Under the pieces are notes generated by a model. The model did not search any database. It had not been told where the DNA came from and saw only the letters and a list, made by a program, of their open reading frames with translations. The translations under genes were made by a program, and so were the position numbers. A DNA stretch of 64,000 nucleotides from Bacteroidaceae bacterium (GTDB lineage Bacteria > Bacteroidota > Bacteroidia > Bacteroidales > Bacteroidaceae): assembly GCA_017646665.1 (NCBI GenBank), contig JAGCMB010000030.1, forward strand, positions 57,790 through 121,789, given 5' to 3'. Of the stretch, positions 16,796 through 27,645 are shown piece by piece (the first letter of the stretch is position 1; each line of letters opens with the position of its first letter).

Positions 16796-19063
16796 ATGTT
16801 CAAGTTCCGTACAGACTCTGTGCTCCGCTTCAACCTGCTGGTGATATTCCTGTTCACCGTAGTGGGCATCATTATTATTGGCAAAGCCGCCATAATAATG
16901 TTCATTGAGCGTGACGATTGGAACAAGATTAAAGAGAAGAACATCAAGCACAATGTGCCCATAGAGGCGCATAGAGGCAACATACTGGCCGACGATGGCG
17001 GACTGATTGTGAGCACACTGCCACGATACAGAATGCTTTTCGACTTCAAATACAGGAATCCGAACGATTTGGCCGACGAAGAGAGAGTCAACGCCCAAAG
17101 GGATTCCGTTTGGAGCAAACACTTGAAGGAACTTTGCATTGGGCTAAACGACATTCTCCCAGGCACAAGTGTCGACGAACTTGAGAAGCGTTTCCGCAAC
17201 GGATTGTATCCAAAGAAAAGGGGTGGCTACCAACCATACAGGGGCAGTATATCATACTCCCAATTCCGCAAGATAAAGGAGCTGCCAATCATAAACCTCG
17301 GAAAGAAGTACAGCGGTTGCTACACACAGGAAATCATAGAGCGCAAGAATATCCTTGGCAATACCGGCAATAGCACTTTCGGCATTGTAAGGGATGTCGA
17401 GATTGACGGCAAGAAGAGCATAGAGGTAAACGGCCTTGAAAAGAAATACAATGAATTCCTGGAGGGACAACCCGGCTCGGGTACCAAGGCAAAGATTAGA
17501 GGAAAATATATCCTGCGCGAGGACAAGCAACCCATAAACGGATACGATGTACAAACAACCCTGAACACGCAGATGCTTGACATTTGCCACAATGCTTTGG
17601 AGCGCGTCCTGAGAGAGAAACAACTTGCTGCCGGTTGGGCAATACTTATGGAAACAAAGACCGGCGACATCAAGGCAATTGTCAACCTCGCCCGCAACGC
17701 CAAGAAAAGCGGCAGGATTGAATATATTGACACAATAGGCAACATAAAATATAACCAGACAGCCAACCACGCATTGTGCGACCTCAATGAGCCGGGTTCA
17801 ATATTCAAGACCGTTGCACTGACCGCAATCCTTGCCGATGGCAAACTGACCACAAAGGATTCCGTCATCGCATACCCGTCGATGATGCATAACTTCAACG
17901 GACACAGAATACACGACGAGATGTACCGAAACAACGGCACAGGCAAGTACAGTATGACCGACGCTATGATGTACTCATCGAACATCAGTATGGTACAGTT
18001 CATAAAGAAAGCCTACTCAAACAACCCCGAGGAGTACACCAACACATTGCAGAGGTTCGGCCTGACAGAGAATTACAACATCACCGACAATGAGGCTACA
18101 CCATATCTTACACTTCCCGGAACAAAGAAATGGAACGGCTACAGCCTCAACTCAATGTCATACGGCTATGCCGTAGGAATGACAGCCATCAACATGGTTT
18201 CATTCTACAACACCATAGCAAACGATGGAAAGCAGATGAAGCCTCGACTTGTAAAGGCAATTCTTGACAACGACAAAATTGTCGAGGAGTATCCCACAGA
18301 GGTAATCAACGAGAGCCTTTTCTCAAAGGAGGTTGCCGACACCATTACCGGTATGTTGGTTGAGGTTGTGAACGGTTTCTCTATTGACAAAGTAAATAGT
18401 TGGAGAAAGGGCACACGTGACGGAACAGGTAAGGCTGCACACTCCGAAATGATGACCATTGCAGGAAAGACCGGAACAGCCAAAGCCTACGATGGAAACA
18501 AGAAATTAATGAGTTTCTGTGGCTTTTTCCCAGCCGAAGAGCCTGAATACACTCTTATAGTACAGATGATGTACGACTACGAGATTGACCCGAGGCCAAA
18601 AGAGGAGAAGGACAGGAACACCTATGGTGGCGGAAGCACATCGGCCGTAGCATTCAAGGAGATTGCCGAGAAGATTATGACCGAGAAGTTCTATAGGCCG
18701 ATAGAGAACGTTGTTGACAACAACCCGTCAAAGCCAAGAATAAAAAGAGGCAACATCAAAGAAGCCGGTTACCTGCTCACGAGCATCGACACACTGGACA
18801 CGCTGACTGAATTTGAAAAGACAGACAAATGGGGCGATATAAGGCACGACAGACAGGGTAACCCACAGATATATGCCAAAGACATTGACACAGACAGAGT
18901 GCCCAATGTCGAGGGTATGGGTGCAAAAGATGCAACATACCTCATGCAGAGATGCGGGCTCAATGTTATAATAAGCGGATACGGAACAGTAAGGCAGCAG
19001 AGCATACCGGCCGGCAGGACGGCACCCAAAGGCGAAACTGTAAAACTGGTGCTGGAACCATAA
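16796..19063 (+). CDS. ftsI: Septal peptidoglycan transpeptidase FtsI (PBP3-type) with PASTA domain
   Basis: A 755-residue class B penicillin-binding protein that cross-links septal peptidoglycan. It has an N-terminal membrane helix (about 13-36) and a dimerisation domain with HRGNILADDG (59-68). The transpeptidase has the serine motif S335-I-F-K338 in NEPGSIFKT, SxN at Ser394-Ser395-Asn396 and K558-T-G in AGKTGTAKA. A PASTA domain (about 700-755, VPNVEGMGAKDA) closes the protein. PASTA domains bind peptidoglycan or beta-lactams and are common on Bacteroidetes FtsI, though absent in E. coli. Confidence 0.96.
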   Translation: MFKFRTDSVLRFNLLVIFLFTVVGIIIIGKAAIIMFIERDDWNKIKEKNIKHNVPIEAHRGNILADDGGLIVSTLPRYRMLFDFKYRNPNDLADEERVNAQRDSVWSKHLKELCIGLNDILPGTSVDELEKRFRNGLYPKKRGGYQPYRGSISYSQFRKIKELPIINLGKKYSGCYTQEIIERKNILGNTGNSTFGIVRDVEIDGKKSIEVNGLEKKYNEFLEGQPGSGTKAKIRGKYILREDKQPINGYDVQTTLNTQMLDICHNALERVLREKQLAAGWAILMETKTGDIKAIVNLARNAKKSGRIEYIDTIGNIKYNQTANHALCDLNEPGSIFKTVALTAILADGKLTTKDSVIAYPSMMHNFNGHRIHDEMYRNNGTGKYSMTDAMMYSSNISMVQFIKKAYSNNPEEYTNTLQRFGLTENYNITDNEATPYLTLPGTKKWNGYSLNSMSYGYAVGMTAINMVSFYNTIANDGKQMKPRLVKAILDNDKIVEEYPTEVINESLFSKEVADTITGMLVEVVNGFSIDKVNSWRKGTRDGTGKAAHSEMMTIAGKTGTAKAYDGNKKLMSFCGFFPAEEPEYTLIVQMMYDYEIDPRPKEEKDRNTYGGGSTSAVAFKEIAEKIMTEKFYRPIENVVDNNPSKPRIKRGNIKEAGYLLTSIDTLDTLTEFEKTDKWGDIRHDRQGNPQIYAKDIDTDRVPNVEGMGAKDATYLMQRCGLNVIISGYGTVRQQSIPAGRTAPKGETVKLVLEP

Positions 19064-19098
19064 ATTGTTGAACAATAAGGAATATTATTATACAAGCA

Positions 19099-20553
19099 AT
19101 GAAACTGAGTGAACTGTTAAGAGAAACACAATGCACCAGAATGGTACTCCCCAAAGAGGAGGTTGACATACTGGGAGTGAACATTGATTCGCGTCTTGTA
19201 CAAAAAGGTGATATGTTCATCGCCATAAGAGGTACACAGACCGATGGACATCAATACATTGCCGCAGCCGAGGAGAAAGGGGCGGTTGCCATAGTGTGCG
19301 AAAAGACTCCCGACAAGTTGTCGCCAAACGTTGCATATATAACATTCCCTAATGTACAGAACATTGCCGGAAAGCTTGCAACGACCTTCTACGGCGACCC
19401 TTCACAAAAGCTCAAGCTGGTGGGCGTGACAGGCACAAACGGCAAGACAACAATTGCAACCTTGCTCTATGAGCTATTCCGCAAAATGGGACACCGTTGT
19501 GGATTGCTGTCAACAGTGTGCAACTACATTGATGGCACAGCATACCCGTCGACACACACCACCCCCGATGCAATATCACTAAACAAGATGCTCGCACAGA
19601 TGGTTGATGCCGGTTGCGAATATGCATTTATGGAGGTGAGCTCGCACGCTCTTGCACAAGAGCGCACCGGTGGCCTGGAGTTTGCAGGCGGTATCTTCAC
19701 AAATCTCACCCGTGACCACATGGATTACCACGAGAATATGGAGAACTACCTGAAGGCAAAAAAGAGTTTCTTCGACAACCTTTCACGCAACGCATTTGCA
19801 ATCACGAACCTCGACGACAAGAATGGTCCCGTAATGGTACAGAACTGCCGAGGCGACATCAAGAATTACTCTACACGTACAATTTGCGATTACAGGGCAC
19901 GTCTTCTTGAAACACACCTTGACGGTATGCTGCTCGAATTCAACAACCGCGAATTTGCCACATTGCTTACAGGACGCTTCAACATCAGCAACCTGCTTGC
20001 GATATACGGTGCAGCGATAGAACTTGGCAAAGAACCCGAAGAAGTCCTGCGCATAATGAGCACCCTCAAGCCCGTATCAGGACGTTTTGAGGCACTTCAT
20101 TCACCCCAGGGATTCTCGGCCATTGTCGATTATGCACACACCCCCGACGCAATAAAGAATGTGCTGAGCACGGTCAACGACGTGCTTCGTGGACGAGGAA
20201 ATATCATAACCGTTGTCGGTGCAGGTGGCAACCGCGACAAAGGAAAGCGCCCAATAATGGCTGCCGAAGCAGCAAAGGCAAGTGGCAGGGTGATATTGAC
20301 ATCGGACAATCCGCGCAACGAAGACCCACAGGAGATTATCAACGATATGCTCGCCGGCCTCAACGATGAACAGAGGAAAAAGACCATTTCCATTGTCGAC
20401 CGCAAGGAGGCCATAAGAACAGCTTGTGCCTTTGCACAGAAGGGTGATGTAATAGTGGTTGCCGGCAAAGGACACGAGAACTACCAGGAGATACAGGGCG
20501 TCAAGCACCACTTCGACGACAAGGAGGTAATAAACGAAATTTTCAACCAGTAA
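19099..20553 (+). CDS. murE: UDP-MurNAc-tripeptide synthetase MurE (meso-DAP type)
   Basis: A 484-residue Mur ligase that adds the third stem-peptide residue to UDP-MurNAc-L-Ala-D-Glu. The ATP loop [14 protein letters not shown] lies near 112-125. The C-terminal domain carries D403-N-P-R406, the motif that selects meso-diaminopimelate rather than lysine. So the peptidoglycan is predicted to be of DAP type. It follows ftsI by 35 bp and precedes mraY by 6 bp. Confidence 0.97.
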   Translation: MKLSELLRETQCTRMVLPKEEVDILGVNIDSRLVQKGDMFIAIRGTQTDGHQYIAAAEEKGAVAIVCEKTPDKLSPNVAYITFPNVQNIAGKLATTFYGDPSQKLKLVGVTGTNGKTTIATLLYELFRKMGHRCGLLSTVCNYIDGTAYPSTHTTPDAISLNKMLAQMVDAGCEYAFMEVSSHALAQERTGGLEFAGGIFTNLTRDHMDYHENMENYLKAKKSFFDNLSRNAFAITNLDDKNGPVMVQNCRGDIKNYSTRTICDYRARLLETHLDGMLLEFNNREFATLLTGRFNISNLLAIYGAAIELGKEPEEVLRIMSTLKPVSGRFEALHSPQGFSAIVDYAHTPDAIKNVLSTVNDVLRGRGNIITVVGAGGNRDKGKRPIMAAEAAKASGRVILTSDNPRNEDPQEIINDMLAGLNDEQRKKTISIVDRKEAIRTACAFAQKGDVIVVAGKGHENYQEIQGVKHHFDDKEVINEIFNQ

Positions 20554-20559
20554 GAGAAT

Positions 20560-21819
20560 ATGTTTTACTATATATTTGACCTGTTCGCAAATTCAGGCTT
20601 GCCGGGAGCAAGATTGATGCACTACACCTCGTTCCGTGCACTGCTCACCATTGTCATTTCACTTGTTGTGTCAGCATGGTTCGGAAGCCACATTATAAAG
20701 TATTTCAAGAAGAAGCAGATTACAGAAACGCTACGTGAATATGACAAGAACAATCTCAAAGCCGGCGTGCCGACAATGGGAGGACTCATTATCATCATTG
20801 CAATACTTGTCCCCTGTCTGCTTTTGGGACGACTTGACAATGTATATATGCTGTTGCTTATCATAACGACAGTGTGGCTGGGTATTCTTGGTTTCGCCGA
20901 TGACTACATAAAGACCTTCAAGAAAAACAAGGACGGCATCCCCGGAAAAATAAAGATAATTGCCCAAGTGGGGCTTGGCCTTGTCATTGGACTGACACTC
21001 TATTTGAGCCCACAGGCTGTTATGCGCGAAAATGTAGTTGTAGAAAAGGCCAACAACACCGAGGTGATACAACATAACACAAAGTCGGAGAAACTGAACA
21101 AGACAACAATCCCGTTCATCAAGAACCACAATCTCGACTATAGTGAAATTATGTCGTTCTGCGGCGACTACAAGGATGAGGCCGGATGGATACTCTTTGT
21201 AATCGTAACGATTATTGTTGTCACAGCCGTATCGAACGGAGCAAACCTCAACGATGGAATGGATGGTATGCTTGCCGGAAATGCCGCGATAATAGGAGTG
21301 ACGCTTGCCGTGCTGGCCTACGTATCGAGCCACGTCAATTGGGCCGAATACTTGAACATAATGTTCTTGCCCGGAATTGAGGAGGTCGTTATATTTACAT
21401 TTGCATTCATCGGAGCATTGATAGGTTTTCTGTGGTACAACGCCTTCCCTGCACAGGTGTTTATGGGTGACACCGGCAGCCTGACAATTGGTGGAATAAT
21501 TGCGGTCATTGCCATTCTCATCCACAAGGAGATTCTGTTGGTGCTGCTCTGCGGAATTTTTGTTGCGGAGAACCTGTCTGTAATGGCACAGGTTGCATAC
21601 TTCAAGAGAGGAAAGAGAAAAGGAGTGAAGCAAAGACTGTTCCGTCGCGCTCCACTGCACCATCATTATAATATAGGAGAGGACAAACTCGACAAGGAGT
21701 GTACATATCTTTTCAAAGGCCCCGAAAGACCATTGCACGAAGCAAAGGTAACACTGCGTTTTTGGATTGTGACAATTGTTATGGCAGTCATAACACTTAT
21801 GACATTGAAGATAAGATAA
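20560..21819 (+). CDS. mraY: Phospho-MurNAc-pentapeptide translocase MraY
   Basis: A 419-residue polytopic inner-membrane enzyme that transfers phospho-MurNAc-pentapeptide to undecaprenyl phosphate to form lipid I. It shows VPTMGGLIII, the catalytic FADDYIK segment, GANLNDGMDGM and the Mg2+-site motif PLHHHYN. It is about 60 residues longer than E. coli MraY, with the extra residues in a hydrophilic loop around 150-205, as in other Bacteroidetes. Its stop overlaps the murD start by one base (TAATG), which favours coupled translation. Confidence 0.97.
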   Translation: MFYYIFDLFANSGLPGARLMHYTSFRALLTIVISLVVSAWFGSHIIKYFKKKQITETLREYDKNNLKAGVPTMGGLIIIIAILVPCLLLGRLDNVYMLLLIITTVWLGILGFADDYIKTFKKNKDGIPGKIKIIAQVGLGLVIGLTLYLSPQAVMRENVVVEKANNTEVIQHNTKSEKLNKTTIPFIKNHNLDYSEIMSFCGDYKDEAGWILFVIVTIIVVTAVSNGANLNDGMDGMLAGNAAIIGVTLAVLAYVSSHVNWAEYLNIMFLPGIEEVVIFTFAFIGALIGFLWYNAFPAQVFMGDTGSLTIGGIIAVIAILIHKEILLVLLCGIFVAENLSVMAQVAYFKRGKRKGVKQRLFRRAPLHHHYNIGEDKLDKECTYLFKGPERPLHEAKVTLRFWIVTIVMAVITLMTLKIR

Positions 21820-23150
21820 TGGAGAAAAGGATTGTTATATTAGGAGGAGGCGAGAGCGGATGTGGAGCTGCCATTCTGGCCAAGAAGTTGGGATTTGACG
21901 TTTTCCTGTCGGATTTCGGAGCCATTGCCGACAAGTACAAGCAGATGCTCGACGAACAGGCAATACCTTGGGAAGAGGGCGAGCACACAAAGGAGCTTAT
22001 TCTGAATGCCGGGGAGGTTATAAAGAGTCCGGGTATTCCAAACGAAGCCCCCATCGTTGTTCAGATTAAGGATGCCGGCATACCAATCATCTCCGAGATT
22101 GAGTTTGCAGGACGCTACACAAGAGCAAAAATGGTGTGTATCACCGGTAGTAACGGCAAAACAACAACCACATCGCTGATATATCATATTTTCCGTGAAG
22201 CAGGGCTCGACGTGGGCTTGGCCGGAAACATCGGCAACAGCCTTGCACTGCAGGTGGCACAGGGCGACAAGGATTACTACATCGTGGAATTGAGCAGTTT
22301 CCAGCTCGACAATATGTATGAATTCAGAGCAAACGTCGCGGTGTTGCTGAACATCACCCCCGACCACCTCGACCGTTACGGATACAACATGCAGAACTAC
22401 GTAGATGCCAAGTTGCGTATCTTGCAGAACCAGCAGCCCGACGATGCCTTTGTATATTGGAACGACGACCCTATAATCAAGAAGGAGTTGCCCAAATACA
22501 GCCATGGCAAGCTCTATCCGTTTGCCGAGGAGAAAAGCGACAACAGCGCAGCATATACACACGAGGAGAAACTCGTGTTCACCGAGCCAACGCCGTTCAA
22601 CATGGAGCTTGAGGAATTGTCGTTGACAGGCAAGCACAACCTCTACAATTCAATGGCCGCAGGAATTTCGGCCAATGTAGCGGGCATACACAAAGAAACC
22701 ATCCGCGAGGCATTGAGCACATTTGCCGGCGTTGAGCACAGACTCGAGAAGGTGGCAACAGTAAACGGTGTGGAATATATCAACGACTCAAAAGCCACAA
22801 ATGTAAACAGTTGCTGGTATGCCCTGCAAAGTATGAAGAAAAAGACCATACTCATATTGGGTGGCAAAGATAAAGGAAACGACTACAACGAAATTGCAGA
22901 CTTGGTAAAAAGCAAATGCTCGGGACTTATATTCCTTGGGGCCGACAACAGCAAGCTGTTGGATTTCTTCAAGGACTTCGGATTGCCGGTTGCCGACACA
23001 CACAGCATTGATGAGTGTGTGAAAGAGGCACAGCGTATGGCAAAAAGTGGCGAAGCGGTGCTGTTGAGCCCCTGCTGCGCAAGTTTCGACCTTTTCAAGA
23101 GTTACGAGGACAGAGGCCGACAGTTCAAGAACTTGGTGAACAAGCTATAA
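21819..23150 (+). CDS. murD: UDP-MurNAc-L-alanine:D-glutamate ligase MurD
   Basis: A 443-residue Mur ligase that adds D-Glu to UDP-MurNAc-L-Ala in the cytoplasm. The start MEKRIVILGGGESGCG is a Rossmann loop for the UDP-sugar. The ATP loop is CITGSNGKTTTTSL (about 108-121), with Ser where many homologues have Thr. Later motifs include LNITPDHLDRY and NDSKATN. The ATG overlaps the mraY stop by one base. Confidence 0.96.
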   Translation: MEKRIVILGGGESGCGAAILAKKLGFDVFLSDFGAIADKYKQMLDEQAIPWEEGEHTKELILNAGEVIKSPGIPNEAPIVVQIKDAGIPIISEIEFAGRYTRAKMVCITGSNGKTTTTSLIYHIFREAGLDVGLAGNIGNSLALQVAQGDKDYYIVELSSFQLDNMYEFRANVAVLLNITPDHLDRYGYNMQNYVDAKLRILQNQQPDDAFVYWNDDPIIKKELPKYSHGKLYPFAEEKSDNSAAYTHEEKLVFTEPTPFNMELEELSLTGKHNLYNSMAAGISANVAGIHKETIREALSTFAGVEHRLEKVATVNGVEYINDSKATNVNSCWYALQSMKKKTILILGGKDKGNDYNEIADLVKSKCSGLIFLGADNSKLLDFFKDFGLPVADTHSIDECVKEAQRMAKSGEAVLLSPCCASFDLFKSYEDRGRQFKNLVNKL

Positions 23151-23155
23151 CAACG

Positions 23156-24352
23156 ATGGGAGGAGATAAACTAAAACGAATATTATTTAAAGGCGACAAG
23201 GTGATATGGGTGGTCTTTATCACGCTTTGTGCAATCTCGTGGGTGGAGGTATTCAGCGCTACGAGCCGCCAGACCTATGCGAGTGGCAACTACTGGAGCC
23301 CCATCATCAAGCACTCCGGTTTCCTTGTCGGAGGAATATTTGTGGCATGGTTTATACACAACCTTAAAGCACAATGGATTGACAAATTCAGCAAGACCAT
23401 ATACTGGTTGGGATTCATCGGCCTGTTATGGGCACAGTTTATGGGAACAAGGCTGAACGACAGTGCACGTTGGATAAGCATTATGGGTATCACCTTCCAA
23501 CCTATGGAAATTGCCAAAATGGGCCTGGTTATGATGACCGCAAGAATACTTGCCAAGAACCAGGACGAGGATGGAACAAACAGCCGTGCATTCGTTGACA
23601 TCATCAAATACAGTGTACTGCCTGTTGCCTTGATTTTAAAAGAGAACTTCTCTTCGGCCTTCATTTTATCGGTTACTATTTTCTTGATGATGTTCGTCGG
23701 CAGAGTTCCAAAACGACTGTTGTTACGCACGCTGGGAGTGGGATTTGTTTTAGGAGCAATTGGTATCACCGCCGTTATGATGACACCAGAGAGCGTGAAA
23801 AGCAGCAGCTTCGGCAGCAAGGTCATAACCTGGCAACACCGCATCAAGGATGCGTTCAATTCAAAACCTGTGACAGCCGAGGAGTATGATGAAAACGAGA
23901 ACGAACAGAAGACCTACTCGCATATTGCCGTAGCATCAAGCCACCTCATAGGCTGTGGCCCCGGCAATTCAATACAGCGCGACTTCATTCCACACGCCTA
24001 CTCCGACTATATTTTCGCAGTGATAATAGAGGAGTTGGGTCTGTTGGGTGCCATAGGTGTCATGTTGCTGTACCTGACACTACTGTACAGTTGTGGAAAG
24101 ATTGCAAAAAAATGCGACGACCCTTACACGGCATTCCTGTCTATGGGAATAGGAATGATAATTGTCATGCAGGCCCTGCTGCATATGTATATATCGGTGG
24201 GTAATTTTGTAACCGGACAGCCGTTGCCGCTTATGAGTCAAGGAGGAACATCGTTCCTGATAAACAGTATATATGTCGGTTTCCTGTTATGCATAAGCCG
24301 ATATGCAAATGCTGCCAACGACAAGAAAAACGAGCAAGAAAACATTGTATAA
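23156..24352 (+). CDS. ftsW: Septal peptidoglycan glycosyltransferase FtsW
   Basis: A 398-residue SEDS-family membrane protein that polymerises lipid II together with FtsI. It has about ten membrane helices, the segment ARWISIMGITFQPMEIAK with the conserved P-x-E-x-x-K, and the C-terminal PLPLMSQGGTS motif. A hydrophilic loop around residues 235-265 (rich in Glu and Asn) faces the periplasm. The start is the ATG at 23156, five bases after the murD stop; an in-frame extension upstream would overlap murD by 135 bp and is not credible. Confidence 0.95.
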   Translation: MGGDKLKRILFKGDKVIWVVFITLCAISWVEVFSATSRQTYASGNYWSPIIKHSGFLVGGIFVAWFIHNLKAQWIDKFSKTIYWLGFIGLLWAQFMGTRLNDSARWISIMGITFQPMEIAKMGLVMMTARILAKNQDEDGTNSRAFVDIIKYSVLPVALILKENFSSAFILSVTIFLMMFVGRVPKRLLLRTLGVGFVLGAIGITAVMMTPESVKSSSFGSKVITWQHRIKDAFNSKPVTAEEYDENENEQKTYSHIAVASSHLIGCGPGNSIQRDFIPHAYSDYIFAVIIEELGLLGAIGVMLLYLTLLYSCGKIAKKCDDPYTAFLSMGIGMIIVMQALLHMYISVGNFVTGQPLPLMSQGGTSFLINSIYVGFLLCISRYANAANDKKNEQENIV

Positions 24353-24371
24353 CACCGCAAACACTGTGTTT

Positions 24372-25526
24372 ATGAAAAAGGAGTATAGAATAATCATCAG
24401 CGGAGGAGGCACAGGAGGACACATTTTCCCTGCCTTGTCAATTGCCGATGCCATCAAGGCAAAACAGCCCGACGCAAAGATTTTGTTCGTGGGAGCTGAC
24501 AACAGAATGGAGATGCAAAGAGTTCCAGATGCCGGATATGACATCGTAGGACTGCCTATTGCCGGTTTTGACCGTAAGAATCTGCTGAAGAACTTCAAGG
24601 TACTTTGGAAAATCCTCAAGAGCCAACGTATGGCAAAAAAAGTCATCAAGGATTTTGCACCACAGGCAGCAGTGGGTGTCGGCGGATATGCCAGCGGCCC
24701 TACATTGAAGATGGCTGCGAAGATGAAAATCCCGACACTCATTCAGGAACAGAATTCATACGCCGGTGTAACAAACAAAATCCTCTCGAAAAGCGCGAAG
24801 ATGATTTGTGTTGCATATGAGGGTATGGAGCGTTTCTTCCCATACGAGAAAATCAAACTCACCGGTAACCCCGTGCGCAAAAACCTGCTGGACATGCGTG
24901 CCAACCGCAAGGAGGCAATGAAGGCAATGCAACTCGACGAGAACAAGAAATGCGTATTGATTGTCGGTGGCAGCCTTGGAGCACGTAGCATAAACGAGGG
25001 TGTTATGGCAAGCATTGAACAGATTAGAGCCAACAAGGATATACAATTTATATGGCAGACCGGAAAGCTCTACTTCGAGGAGATGAAGAGAAGATGCGAG
25101 GAGGCAAAGAAACCAGAAAACCTGATTGTTACAGACTTTGTGTCTGATATGGGCAACGCCCTGAGTGCAGCCAACCTTGTGGTATCACGTGCCGGAGCCG
25201 GCTCAATATCAGAATTTGCATTGCTTGGCAAAGCAGTCATTCTTGTTCCGTCGCCGAATGTTTCGGAAGACCACCAGACAAAAAATGCAATGGCACTTGT
25301 CAACAAGGATGCAGCAATATATGTTGCCGATGCAAACGTAAAGGAAGAACTGATAGCAAAAGCAATAGAAACAGTCTGCAACGATGCCAAGATTGCTAAA
25401 CTTGAAACAAACATAGAGAAGATGGGCAAGCCGAATGCGGCAAGCGAAATAGCCAATGCGGTGCTTATGCTTGCCGACGCATATATGGAGAAAGAAACAA
25501 GACGTAAAAAGGAGAATTTGAAATAA
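24372..25526 (+). CDS. murG: UDP-GlcNAc:lipid I N-acetylglucosaminyltransferase MurG
   Basis: A 384-residue GT28 enzyme that turns lipid I into lipid II on the inner face of the membrane. It shows the N-terminal loop ISGGGTGGHIFPALS (about 8-22), GVGGYASGP, the second glycine loop VGGSLGAR, and the sugar-nucleotide site SRAGAGSISE with downstream EDHQTKNA. The ATG at 24372 fits the family start. It ends directly against the murC ATG with no gap. Confidence 0.96.
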   Translation: MKKEYRIIISGGGTGGHIFPALSIADAIKAKQPDAKILFVGADNRMEMQRVPDAGYDIVGLPIAGFDRKNLLKNFKVLWKILKSQRMAKKVIKDFAPQAAVGVGGYASGPTLKMAAKMKIPTLIQEQNSYAGVTNKILSKSAKMICVAYEGMERFFPYEKIKLTGNPVRKNLLDMRANRKEAMKAMQLDENKKCVLIVGGSLGARSINEGVMASIEQIRANKDIQFIWQTGKLYFEEMKRRCEEAKKPENLIVTDFVSDMGNALSAANLVVSRAGAGSISEFALLGKAVILVPSPNVSEDHQTKNAMALVNKDAAIYVADANVKEELIAKAIETVCNDAKIAKLETNIEKMGKPNAASEIANAVLMLADAYMEKETRRKKENLK

Positions 25527-26909
25527 ATGGAACTGAAGGATATTAAATCGGTATATTTCCTTGGTGCCGGCGGCATTGGAATGAGTGCTTTGGTCAGGTA
25601 TTTCCTGAACGAAGGCAAGTTCGTGGGTGGATATGACCGCACTCCTAGCGAACTTACAGACAAACTGATTGAGGAGGGTGCAGTATTACATTTTGAGGAG
25701 AATACAGACCTTGTCCCTGCAGAATGTAAAAACCCCAAATCGACACTTGTCGTATATACACCGGCTATCCCATCCGACCACAAGGAGTGGAGCCTGTTCA
25801 AGGATGGAGATTTTGTCATCAAGAAGAGAGCCGAGGTGCTTGGCATCATCACCAAAGGCAAGCGTGGTGTCTGCGCAGCCGGAACTCACGGAAAGACAAC
25901 CACATCGACAATGACGGCACACCTGCTGCATAGTTCAAATGTTGATTGCGCCGCTTTCCTCGGGGGAATATCCAAGAACTACAAAAGCAATCTTATCACC
26001 ACCGACAAGAGCGACCTAGTGGTTATAGAGGCCGACGAGTATGACCGCTCGTTCCTGCACCTTCAGCCATATATCGCAACAATAACATCGGCCGACCCCG
26101 ACCATCTGGATATCTACGGCAACAAGGGAAACTACCTTGAAGCATTTGCACAGTTCACCGAGAGAGTACGTGAAGACGGTTATCTTATCATACACGAGGG
26201 ACTGGAGGTGAAGCCACGCACAAAACCCGGAGTAAAGACCTACACATACGGACGTGAAACAGGCGATTTCCACGCCAAGAACATACGGATTGGTGGCGGA
26301 ACAATTATATTTGACTATGTATCACCTTGGCAAAGGATAGACGACATTGAGTTGGGAGTGCCAATGAGCATAAACATAGAGAATGGTATTGCATCAATGG
26401 CTATGGCCGAGATTTGTGGCGCAACAGCCGGCGAAATCAAGGACGGAATGAAAAGTTTTGCAGGTGCAGAACGACGCTTCGACTTCCACATCAAGGAAGA
26501 GAACCTTGTACTTATCAGCGACTATGCACACCACCCAGACGAGGTTCGTGCCTGTGCAAAATCAATAAAAGAGCTATACAGTGACAAAAAGGTAACGGTT
26601 CTGTTCCAGCCACACCTTTTCAGCCGTACAGCCGACTTCTACAAGGAGTTTGCACAAACGCTTTCACTCTTTGACAAGGTCATATTGGTTGACATATACC
26701 CTGCAAGGGAGAAACCAATCCCCGGTGTTACAAGCAAGCTCATATACGACCACCTCGACGCCGGAGTCGAGAAGAGTATGTGCAGCCGTGCCGATGTGCT
26801 GAATATTGTAGAGAAGGAGAAAAACAATATTGAAGTGCTTGTTTCGCTTGGCGCTGGCGACCTTGAGAACGATATTGCACAAATGAAACAGATATTGAAG
26901 AACAGATAA
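25527..26909 (+). CDS. murC: UDP-MurNAc:L-alanine ligase MurC
   Basis: A 460-residue Mur ligase that adds the first stem-peptide residue. The N-terminus FLGAGGIGMSALVRYF is the UDP-binding Rossmann loop. The ATP loop is AAGTHGKTTTSTM (about 113-125); the His in this loop is typical of MurC. EADEYDRSF and DYAHHPDEVRA are further family motifs. It starts directly after murG and overlaps ftsQ by one base (TAATG). Confidence 0.97.
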   Translation: MELKDIKSVYFLGAGGIGMSALVRYFLNEGKFVGGYDRTPSELTDKLIEEGAVLHFEENTDLVPAECKNPKSTLVVYTPAIPSDHKEWSLFKDGDFVIKKRAEVLGIITKGKRGVCAAGTHGKTTTSTMTAHLLHSSNVDCAAFLGGISKNYKSNLITTDKSDLVVIEADEYDRSFLHLQPYIATITSADPDHLDIYGNKGNYLEAFAQFTERVREDGYLIIHEGLEVKPRTKPGVKTYTYGRETGDFHAKNIRIGGGTIIFDYVSPWQRIDDIELGVPMSINIENGIASMAMAEICGATAGEIKDGMKSFAGAERRFDFHIKEENLVLISDYAHHPDEVRACAKSIKELYSDKKVTVLFQPHLFSRTADFYKEFAQTLSLFDKVILVDIYPAREKPIPGVTSKLIYDHLDAGVEKSMCSRADVLNIVEKEKNNIEVLVSLGAGDLENDIAQMKQILKNR

Positions 26910-27643
26910 TGCTGAAAAAGATTCTGAAATATATCATAATTGCAACAATGATGTGCTACATTGTATTTGCATTTGTCGTTGTCCCTTGTATAAAGGACGA
27001 TGACGGCTGCAGAGGTGTTGCCATAAACATAAGCAACAACAGATTAGGCACCATCAACAACGACGATATCGTTGAAATGCTCAAGAACGAGGAGCTGTTC
27101 CCGCAAGGAGAGGTTATGGACAGCATCAGATGCTACGAGATTGAGAACTTCATTGAGAGAATGACATTGATTAAAGAGTGTCAGGTCTACAAGAGCAATG
27201 ATAAGAAGATAAATATCGATGTTGTATGCCGTGAACCGGTTCTGAAGGTGTACGACAAAGAGGGTGCCACATATTATGTCGACATCGAAGGACGCAAAAT
27301 CAGCGATATAAAAAAGCCGTTGCTGCTGCCGGTAGCCTCGGGCGAGATTGATGACAGCATGATAAACAACGAACTGCAGAGTGTTATTTCGGTCATTGAA
27401 AAAGACCCGTTCTGGATTGCACAAATTGAACAAATATATTTCAACGATAAGAGGGAAGCTATAATAACACCACGAATGGGCGACCATATAATTGAACTTG
27501 GAAGCATCAAGAAGCTTGATGAAAAGCTGAGCAATTTGAAAACGTTCTATACAAAGGCCCTAAACACCGTCGGTTGGGACAAATATAGCAAACTTAACAT
27601 CAAAATAAGCAACAAAGTCATTTGCACAAAAAGGGATAAATAA
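26909..27643 (+). CDS. ftsQ: Cell division protein FtsQ
   Basis: A 244-residue bitopic protein with one N-terminal membrane helix (about 5-26) and a periplasmic region. Residues about 35-100 look like the POTRA domain (CRGVAINISNNRLGTINNDDIVEML, shown here as short pieces CRGVAINIS and NNDDIVEML), followed by the FtsQ/DivIB beta domain. It links cytoplasmic and periplasmic parts of the divisome. Sequence identity in the family is low, but position between murC and ftsA and the topology make the call safe. 2-bp gap to ftsA. Confidence 0.92.
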   Translation: MLKKILKYIIIATMMCYIVFAFVVVPCIKDDDGCRGVAINISNNRLGTINNDDIVEMLKNEELFPQGEVMDSIRCYEIENFIERMTLIKECQVYKSNDKKINIDVVCREPVLKVYDKEGATYYVDIEGRKISDIKKPLLLPVASGEIDDSMINNELQSVISVIEKDPFWIAQIEQIYFNDKREAIITPRMGDHIIELGSIKKLDEKLSNLKTFYTKALNTVGWDKYSKLNIKISNKVICTKRDK

Positions 27644-27645
27644 AT

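Noticed and set aside
20731..21738. Long open frame (335 codons) antisense to mraY
   Set aside because: It is the mirror of the mraY codons, Cys/His/Val-rich in composition, with no family resemblance.
23015..23155. In-frame extension of ftsW into murD
   Set aside because: It would overlap murD by 135 bp; the ATG at 23156 gives the usual FtsW N-terminus.
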